DNA of 9,926 bases from an uncultured bacterium (lineage in GTDB: Bacteria; Bacillota; Clostridia; Lachnospirales; Lachnospiraceae). Of this stretch, positions 7,101 to 9,926 are shown in pieces. The first letter of the stretch is position 1; each line of letters starts with the position of its first letter. The translations under genes were made by a program, and so were the position numbers. The notes under the pieces were generated by a model. The model ran no database searches, was not told where the DNA came from, and saw nothing but the letters and a program-made list of their open reading frames with translations. The stretch spans positions 1-9,926 of the forward strand of contig CAMBUC010000057.1 in NCBI GenBank assembly GCA_945871045.1, written 5' to 3'.

Positions 7101-8128
7101 TCGCCCTGACCGATCTGAGTCAGCCAGTTCAAATAGTTTTCCGTCTTCTCTTTGTCCGCCGCTGCCTCTTCAATACTTGCGGGAACTTCCATTCCGGCCT
7201 GCTCTGCGGTCGTTCCAAGATTCATGGCAAACTGTGCAAACATACCGTCCAACTGATCATAGGTTTTCTGCATGCCGGCATCTTCGTAAGCCTGTTTTTC
7301 CGCCAAAAGCGCATTCTGGCTGGCCTTCAAACTGTTATAACTGGACTCGTAAGCAGCCTTTGTAGCCTGTGCCTGAGACAGCTGCACGGAAGCATCCGCC
7401 AGTTCCTGATTCGTATCATTCTGCTGCTTTTCCAGATTGGCTTTCTGCTTTTTCAGTTCTGCTTCGCCGTCTGCCAGATCCGCTTTCGCCTCTTCGATTT
7501 CTTTTGCCGCATCCGCCAGTTTCTCGTTCGTATTCTCTAAGATCTTTTCGTTCACTTTATCAATTTTTTTCTGATTCAAACGGATCTCTACAGAGTCAGA
7601 CACTTCACCGCTGCTGGAAATGCTGGCTACTCCGTTTTGTCTTTCCAGATAAGGAACGATGACATCTTTCGTAAAATTCGTCACTTCCTTAATATCTTTT
7701 CCTTCATAGTCCACGGACGCATACATGGTAGCCAGCATATCCACACTGATCTCCATGATGTTGGGCGTTCCGCATTCCTCCGGAAGTTCCAACGAATCCA
7801 ATGCCATGGAAACACGCACCAGTGCAGCCTCCATATCTGTATCCTCTGCAAACTCCAGCATGACCATACCATAGTTTTCCGAAGAACTGCTGGTCACGTT
7901 CTCCACGCCGTTGATCGTTCCCAGGGCATTCTCCAAGGGTTCTGTCACATCCATCTCCACCTGTTCGGGAGAAGCGCCCACTTCCGTTGTGATGACCGCC
8001 AGATATGGCATAGACAGGTTCGGCATCAGGTCCGTCTGCATGCCTGTCAGGCTGACGATACCGATGACGAGGATCACGATCACCGCAACGACAACATAAA
8101 ATGGTTTTTTTACACAAAATTTTGTCAT
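4199..8128 (-). CDS. RND-superfamily efflux permease (HAE/SwrC-like) with a large extracellular coiled-coil insertion
   Basis: 1309 residues, against about 1030-1070 for AcrB or SwrC. TM1 is residues 9-29. Extracellular porter domain 1 is interrupted after the segment ending VEIRLNQKKID by a roughly 260-residue, coiled-coil-rich, Ala/Glu/Lys/Gln-rich insertion (about 190-455). TM2-TM6 lie in about 587-750, TM7 in 779-797, porter domain 2 in 800-1115 and TM8-TM12 in about 1122-1278, followed by a short acidic cytoplasmic tail. TM4 reads GMLVDNSIVVMEN: the first AcrB proton-relay Asp is kept (Asp661) but the second is Asn662. TM10 reads VVNNGIVFVDYANQ, with Asn where AcrB has its relay Lys. It should be a proton-driven exporter of amphiphilic compounds, alone or with an adaptor; no adaptor gene is in the window. 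I chose the ATG at 8128 because AAAGGA lies eight bases upstream and TM1 follows directly. The longer GTG frame from 8221 has no ribosome site and overlaps the promoter. Confidence 0.92.
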   Translation of the reverse strand: MTKFCVKKPFYVVVAVIVILVIGIVSLTGMQTDLMPNLSMPYLAVITTEVGASPEQVEMDVTEPLENALGTINGVENVTSSSSENYGMVMLEFAEDTDMEAALVRVSMALDSLELPEECGTPNIMEISVDMLATMYASVDYEGKDIKEVTNFTKDVIVPYLERQNGVASISSSGEVSDSVEIRLNQKKIDKVNEKILENTNEKLADAAKEIEEAKADLADGEAELKKQKANLEKQQNDTNQELADASVQLSQAQATKAAYESSYNSLKASQNALLAEKQAYEDAGMQKTYDQLDGMFAQFAMNLGTTAEQAGMEVPASIEEAAADKEKTENYLNWLTQIGQGDAVSGLSYDSIKQVYDVVTVRLPQIDTALANLDTELAAAQAMLDEINKQMEGTDGKQSEVIAGGYSAAAGFGSGQAQVAAGESRMESAREQLEEAEKQMEEAKEAALKNANIDALLDLKTLSSIIYAQNMAMPAGYIDDKADNQWLVEVGEHFTDETEIEKLVLTKIPGVGKIRIRDVADVTIVDNAGETYAKMNGNDAVVLSIFKVSTSNTSDVANTLLDAFDQLEEDYPGLSMTPIMNQGDYIAMIIKSVLTSMLLGALLAVIVLALFLQEVKPTLVVAFSIPFSVLFALIVMYFTGININVMSLGGLCLGIGMLVDNSIVVMENIYRLRQKGLSAPAAAVQGAKQVAAPIIASTITTICVFFPMVYTSGMVSQLMIPFAFTISYSLAASLIVALTVVPTISSVMLNKVKEKKHPVFEKVQEGYGKVLGWCLKVKIVPLAIAIGLFVVCVLRAFDTGLVLLDDMESNQISVSMKMPDDCEREAAYAAADEVMERILSVDGIAEVGAMDGNASAITSVAGGKDNYTQFSFHIITEPDIKTTDEFHAICEEIAKKTSDVKDAQIHVSSSALGEMSSELILVITVDIYGDDQDQLIAISKDIKAMLEETEGLENIDDGLANADSSVRLSIDRNKAAACGLTSAQILQTIAARTTTNATAITMKKEGVNLDVKLVNETEPLTYENLMDMELEVDTTNDDGEAVTKTYQLSKFATMTVGTSMDTITRENQSRYMTVKADVKDGYNATLLSRTLQEKLDAYQAPEGYTVGIGGESEQVMEMVWQMLKALALGALLVYLVMVAQFQSLLSPFIIIFTIPLAFTGGMLGLAAFGKSISAMSLMGFMILMGTVVNNGIVFVDYANQLRIAGVDKRTALIATGKTRMRPILMTAMTTILSMSVMVFSQDAGNAMQRGMSIVVAAGLIYATFMTLFIVPVMYDIFYRKQPRVIDVGDDLDEIPDETSELINQLREV
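5321..5374. repeat. Perfect 54-bp palindrome inside the RND pump gene
   Basis: Arms of 27 bases with no spacer, centred on GATATC between 5347 and 5348. Every base pairs symmetrically from G5321/C5374 inward, and symmetry ends at T5320/C5375. In the pump's frame it covers exactly 18 codons (residues 919-936, ELILVITV-DIYGDDQDQL). Because of the symmetry, the plus strand reads the same 18 residues in the matching frame. It sits in the second porter domain. The transcript could form a 27-bp stem, and the DNA a cruciform. Confidence 0.95.
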
Positions 8129-8136
8129 ATCATTTA

Positions 8137-8144
8137 TCCTTTCC
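8137..8144 (-). promoter_or_regulatory. Ribosome binding site that fixes the pump start
   Basis: Minus-strand GGAAAGGA (8144-8137) stands eight bases before the ATG at 8128. An ATG five bases upstream of the chosen start (ATG ATA TGA) is out of frame and stops after two codons. The GTG that opens the longest frame at 8221 has no comparable site. Confidence 0.75.
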
Positions 8145-8154
8145 GAAAACAAAA

Positions 8155-8169
8155 ATGACACCTTGTCAT
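8155..8169. promoter_or_regulatory. Putative TetR operator O2 (start-site proximal)
   Basis: ATGACA-CCT-TGTCAT is a perfect inverted repeat with 6-base arms. It falls just downstream of the predicted transcription start of the pump promoter, where a bound repressor blocks initiation or early elongation. It shares ATGACA-N3-TGTC with the copy at 8191-8203, 35 bp centre to centre. Assignment to the TetR protein of the same operon is inference from position and repetition. Confidence 0.65.
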
Positions 8170-8182
8170 AATCTTCCCTGCG

Positions 8183-8212
8183 ATTATATATGACAGGCTG
8201 TCGCTTCGTCAA
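8183..8212 (-). promoter_or_regulatory. Sigma-A promoter of the pump-tetR operon
   Basis: Minus strand: TTGACG (8212-8207), 18-base spacer, TATAAT (8188-8183). The -10 is a perfect consensus match and the -35 is 5 of 6. Predicted start near 8176, giving a leader of about 48 bases. The spacer contains one inverted repeat (8191-8203) and the initial transcribed region contains a second (8155-8169). Confidence 0.75.
8191..8203. promoter_or_regulatory. Putative TetR operator O1 (within promoter spacer)
   Basis: TGACA-GGC-TGTCG, with perfect GACAG/CTGTC symmetry at 8192-8202, lies wholly between the -35 and -10 elements of the pump promoter, the classic position for TetR-type repression. With the preceding A it shares ATGACA-N3-TGTC with the repeat at 8155-8169. 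Confidence 0.65.
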
Positions 8213-8255
8213 TCCATCCACGACATAATTTATAGTTTTTTAATCATTCTTTTGT

Positions 8256-8284
8256 TTGACATGGCAAAATGCACTTTTTATAAT
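8256..8284 (+). promoter_or_regulatory. Perfect-consensus sigma-A promoter of the methyltransferase gene
   Basis: TTGACA (8256-8261), 17-base spacer, TATAAT (8279-8284): both hexamers and the spacing are ideal. The ATG at 8319 follows AGAGG (8306-8310) by eight bases, leaving a short leader of about 28 bases. This promoter and the divergent pump promoter have -35 elements 43 bases apart. The TGACA-N3-TGTC repeats do not overlap this promoter, so it is probably constitutive and strong. Confidence 0.82.
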
Positions 8285-8318
8285 AGGAATACAATATTTT
8301 ATCTAAGAGGAAACGAAC

Positions 8319-9494
8319 ATGACTGAATTCACACAGGCCCTTTCAGCGATTCTTGCAGACCGGCCGCAAAAACTCGTTTTAAGCAAGCAGGTTTCAAAAA
8401 CACAGACCTACCGAAAAGCCATCATAGAAAAAAAGAGCGACTGCTATCAGATCGCAAACTACACCGAAAAACAGGTGTTTCACGAAAACTGTGACACCGA
8501 TCGGCTGGCAGACTTCCTGTCTGATGCAATGGGCAGTCAGTTTTTGCAGTTAAACGGGTGGTCTGAGGGAAAAGAACACCAACTGCTGCTATCAAAAAAA
8601 GGCACGGTTACCTATAAAAAGAAAGTTTTGCCCAATGCGGCACGACCGAAAATGAACTCCGAACACAACCGGAAAAAGAACTATCTCTTACAGGAAGGAT
8701 CGCAGATCCCACCTCTTGTCGATATGGGGATCTTCACGAAAGACGGCGTTGTGGTGCGTACCATGTACGATAAGTTCCGCCAGATCAACCGCTTCATTGA
8801 ACTCATCGACGATGCCGTTGGTTCCGTTGACAAACCCTGTTGGCATATCATTGATTTCGGTCGCGGCAAATCATATCTCACTTTTATTTTGTACTATTAC
8901 TTTAAAGAAATAAAAAAACAGCCGGTAGAGATCATCGGATTGGATCTGAAGGCGGATGTCATTGAAAAATGTAACGTCGCAGCAAAAACCTACGGCTATG
9001 ATCATTTGCGCTTTGAGTTAGGTGATATTAATGGATACCACGCTCCTTTTGATGTGGATATGGTCGTTACCCTTCACGCCTGCGATACGGCAACAGATTA
9101 TGCACTGTACAATGCCATCTGCTGGAATGCGGATATGATCTTTTCCGTGCCCTGCTGCCAGCATGAACTGAATGGACAGATGAAGACAGAGGAACTGGCG
9201 CTGTTCACACGATACGGGATCGTGCAGGAGCGCATGGCGGCACTGACAACCGATGCCATCCGTGGAAATCTTTTAACCTGCATGGGTTACAAAACCCAGC
9301 TGCTGGAATTTGTGGATCTGTCACATACGCCCAAAAATCTGCTGATCCGGGCAGTAAAAAGTCCTTCCATGTCGAAAAAAACACGGCGCACACAATGGGA
9401 GGAAGTACAGGCCGCAATGAAACTGTTTCATGTCACACCGACCCTTTATAAACTGCTGGAAAAAAATTTTTGTCAAGACAAAACTGAAAAATAA
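8319..9494 (+). CDS. Class I SAM-dependent methyltransferase, Methyltransf_32 type
   Basis: 391 residues. The C-terminal half is a Rossmann-type methyltransferase: motif I HIIDFGRGKSYLTF (176-189), acidic end of strand 2 IIGLDLKADVI (205-215), strand 3 acidic region RFELGDING (231-239), motif IV region VDMVVTLHACDTATD (246-260), and VPCCQHELN (277-285). LHACD.ATD and PCCQHE are signatures I associate with PF13679, the family that includes the methyltransferase regions of human METTL25 and GSTCD. The N-terminal 145 residues are a separate, unrecognised region with a basic stretch (LPNAARPKMNSEHNRKKNY, 104-122) that could contact nucleic acid. The substrate is unknown; an RNA or translation-related target is a guess. 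The short C-terminal extension (about 349-391) is basic then helical. Motif I has Arg at 182, where I would expect Cys or a small residue. The gene is monocistronic, with its own consensus promoter and a strong terminator. Confidence 0.88.
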   Translation: MTEFTQALSAILADRPQKLVLSKQVSKTQTYRKAIIEKKSDCYQIANYTEKQVFHENCDTDRLADFLSDAMGSQFLQLNGWSEGKEHQLLLSKKGTVTYKKKVLPNAARPKMNSEHNRKKNYLLQEGSQIPPLVDMGIFTKDGVVVRTMYDKFRQINRFIELIDDAVGSVDKPCWHIIDFGRGKSYLTFILYYYFKEIKKQPVEIIGLDLKADVIEKCNVAAKTYGYDHLRFELGDINGYHAPFDVDMVVTLHACDTATDYALYNAICWNADMIFSVPCCQHELNGQMKTEELALFTRYGIVQERMAALTTDAIRGNLLTCMGYKTQLLEFVDLSHTPKNLLIRAVKSPSMSKKTRRTQWEEVQAAMKLFHVTPTLYKLLEKNFCQDKTEK

Positions 9495-9502
9495 TTCCAT
9501 CC

Positions 9503-9542
9503 AAAGACCTTGAAACCTTCACAAACTTTCAAGGTCTTTTTT
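9503..9542 (+). terminator. Intrinsic terminator of the methyltransferase gene
   Basis: A perfect 13-bp stem, AAAGACCTTGAAA (9503-9515) with TTTCAAGGTCTTT (9527-9539), has an 11-base loop and ends in a run of six T (9537-9542). It begins nine bases after the stop codon. It insulates the alcohol dehydrogenase promoter that follows. Confidence 0.92.
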
Positions 9543-9556
9543 AGTTGTTTCGTGCA

Positions 9557-9586
9557 TTGACCTCGCCCTTTATATGATGTTAAAAT
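9557..9586 (+). promoter_or_regulatory. Sigma-A promoter of the alcohol dehydrogenase gene
   Basis: TTGACC (9557-9562), 18-base spacer, TAAAAT (9581-9586); each hexamer matches consensus at 5 of 6. The -10 lies inside the Rex-type palindrome at 9578-9593, so repressor and RNA polymerase could not bind together. The predicted start near 9593 gives a leader of about 100 bases containing a hairpin. Confidence 0.6.
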
Positions 9587-9593
9587 TTTAACA
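9578..9593. promoter_or_regulatory. Rex operator (redox-sensing repressor site)
   Basis: The sequence TGTTAA-AATT-TTAACA is a perfect 16-bp palindrome. The known Rex consensus in Firmicutes is TTGTTAA-N4-TTAACAA; this site has every core position and differs only at the outermost pair (A and G). Rex binds when NADH is low relative to NAD+ and represses fermentative NADH-consuming genes, commonly including alcohol dehydrogenases, which fits the gene immediately downstream. No rex gene is in the window. Confidence 0.85.
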
Positions 9594-9625
9594 GACTGTG
9601 TGTAGCAGTTACTTTTTAGGAGTAC

Positions 9626-9655
9626 GGAAGTATTGGTGGAAACATACTTCCAATA
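9626..9655 (+). repeat. Overlapping inverted repeats in the alcohol dehydrogenase leader
   Basis: GGAAGTAT (9626-9633) pairs with ATACTTCC (9644-9651) around a 10-base loop. Alternatively, TATTGG (9631-9636) pairs with CCAATA (9650-9655). The two stems share bases and exclude each other. No U-run follows. An AGGAG at 9618-9622 precedes a tiny frame (TTG or GTG at 9633/9636, stop at 9654-9656) running through the hairpin. A leader control element or a second operator is possible; function unknown. Confidence 0.4.
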
Positions 9656-9695
9656 ATTAATCATTTCATAACAAAAAATCAGGAGGATGAAAACA

Positions 9696-9926
9696 ATGGC
9701 AAGATTTACACTTCCCAGAGACCTTTATCACGGAAAAGGATCTTTAGAGGCATTAAAGACATTTGAAGGAAAGCGCGCGATCATCTGCGTAGGCGGCGGC
9801 TCCATGAAGCGTTTTGGCTTTTTGGATCGTGCGATCGGATATTTAAAGGAAGCAGGCATGGAGGTTGAGGTATTCGAGGGAATCGAGCCCGATCCTTCTG
9901 TTGAGACCGTTATGCGTGGCGCAGAA
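9696..9926 (+). CDS. Iron-containing (group III) alcohol dehydrogenase, N-terminal fragment
   Basis: The first 77 residues are visible and the frame is open to the right edge; family members are usually about 385-400 residues, so about four fifths lies outside. The start MARFTLPRDLYHGKGSLEAL is typical of clostridial Fe-ADH proteins (a beta strand followed by the YHGKGSLEAL turn). KRAIICVGGGSMKRFGFLDR (26-45) is the first strand and glycine-rich part of the Rossmann-like NAD(P)-binding domain. GIEPDPSVETVMRGAE (62-77) is the conserved segment before the main GGGSxxD cofactor motif. The iron-ligand histidines lie beyond the edge, so activity cannot be judged. It would reduce aldehydes or ketones with NAD(P)H, recycling cofactor in fermentation. 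An AGGAGGATG ribosome site lies nine bases upstream. The overlapping Rex site and promoter indicate induction when NADH accumulates. The exact substrate (ethanol, butanol, lactaldehyde and others) is undetermined. Confidence 0.92.
   Translation, partial: MARFTLPRDLYHGKGSLEALKTFEGKRAIICVGGGSMKRFGFLDRAIGYLKEAGMEVEVFEGIEPDPSVETVMRGAE

Noticed and set aside
6647..7540. 297-codon plus-strand frame opposite the coiled-coil region of the pump
   Set aside because: It is a long open antisense frame caused by the biased codons of the Ala/Glu/Gln-rich insertion. There is no ribosome site, the composition is Cys/His/Leu-rich low-complexity, and no family is recognisable.
8129..8221. N-terminal extension of the pump from a GTG at 8221 (31 extra residues)
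   Set aside because: It has no ribosome site, its codons overlap the -35, the -10 and both inverted repeats, and the extra residues are polar with no role before TM1. The ATG at 8128 has a good ribosome site.
9557..9578. Promoter TTGACC with TATGAT as -10
   Set aside because: The spacer would be only 10 bases. TAAAAT at 18 bases is acceptable and falls in the Rex site.

Overview
The window looks like chromosome from a low-to-moderate-GC Gram-positive anaerobe of the Clostridia, most likely Lachnospiraceae. This rests on the gene types (a stand-alone RND pump without outer-membrane parts, a DUF3298-type lipoprotein, a clostridial iron-dependent alcohol dehydrogenase), strong AGGAGG-like ribosome sites and sigma-A promoters. 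The genus is inference. I see no mobile element, tRNA, rRNA, CRISPR array or phage gene, and no gene-free stretch longer than about 200 bases.

Layout. Positions 1-8128 are one minus-strand series, transcribed right to left: a 1309-residue RND efflux permease; a TetR/AcrR repressor starting 2 bases after the pump's stop; an SGNH hydrolase of the MsAcT/aryl-esterase type; an ABC-F ATPase; and a DUF3298-type lipoprotein that runs off the left edge. A 190-bp divergent intergenic region (8129-8318) separates these from two plus-strand genes: a Methyltransf_32-type methyltransferase (8319-9494), closed by a strong intrinsic terminator, and the first 77 codons of an iron-containing alcohol dehydrogenase.

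Regulation is unusually readable. The pump promoter (TTGACG-N18-TATAAT) carries two copies of an inverted repeat, TGACA-N3-TGTC. One lies between -35 and -10, the other just after the predicted start point. They are likely operators for the TetR protein encoded in the same operon, so the pump and its repressor form a self-contained autoregulated efflux module. The alcohol dehydrogenase promoter has its -10 buried in a perfect 16-bp TGTTAA-N4-TTAACA palindrome, a textbook Rex site, which implies control by the NADH/NAD+ ratio.

Oddities. A perfect 54-bp palindrome without a loop lies exactly in frame in the pump gene (5321-5374), so both DNA strands encode the same 18 residues. The pump carries a roughly 260-residue coiled-coil insertion in its first extracellular loop. 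The ABC-F and alcohol dehydrogenase leaders contain overlapping, mutually exclusive hairpins.
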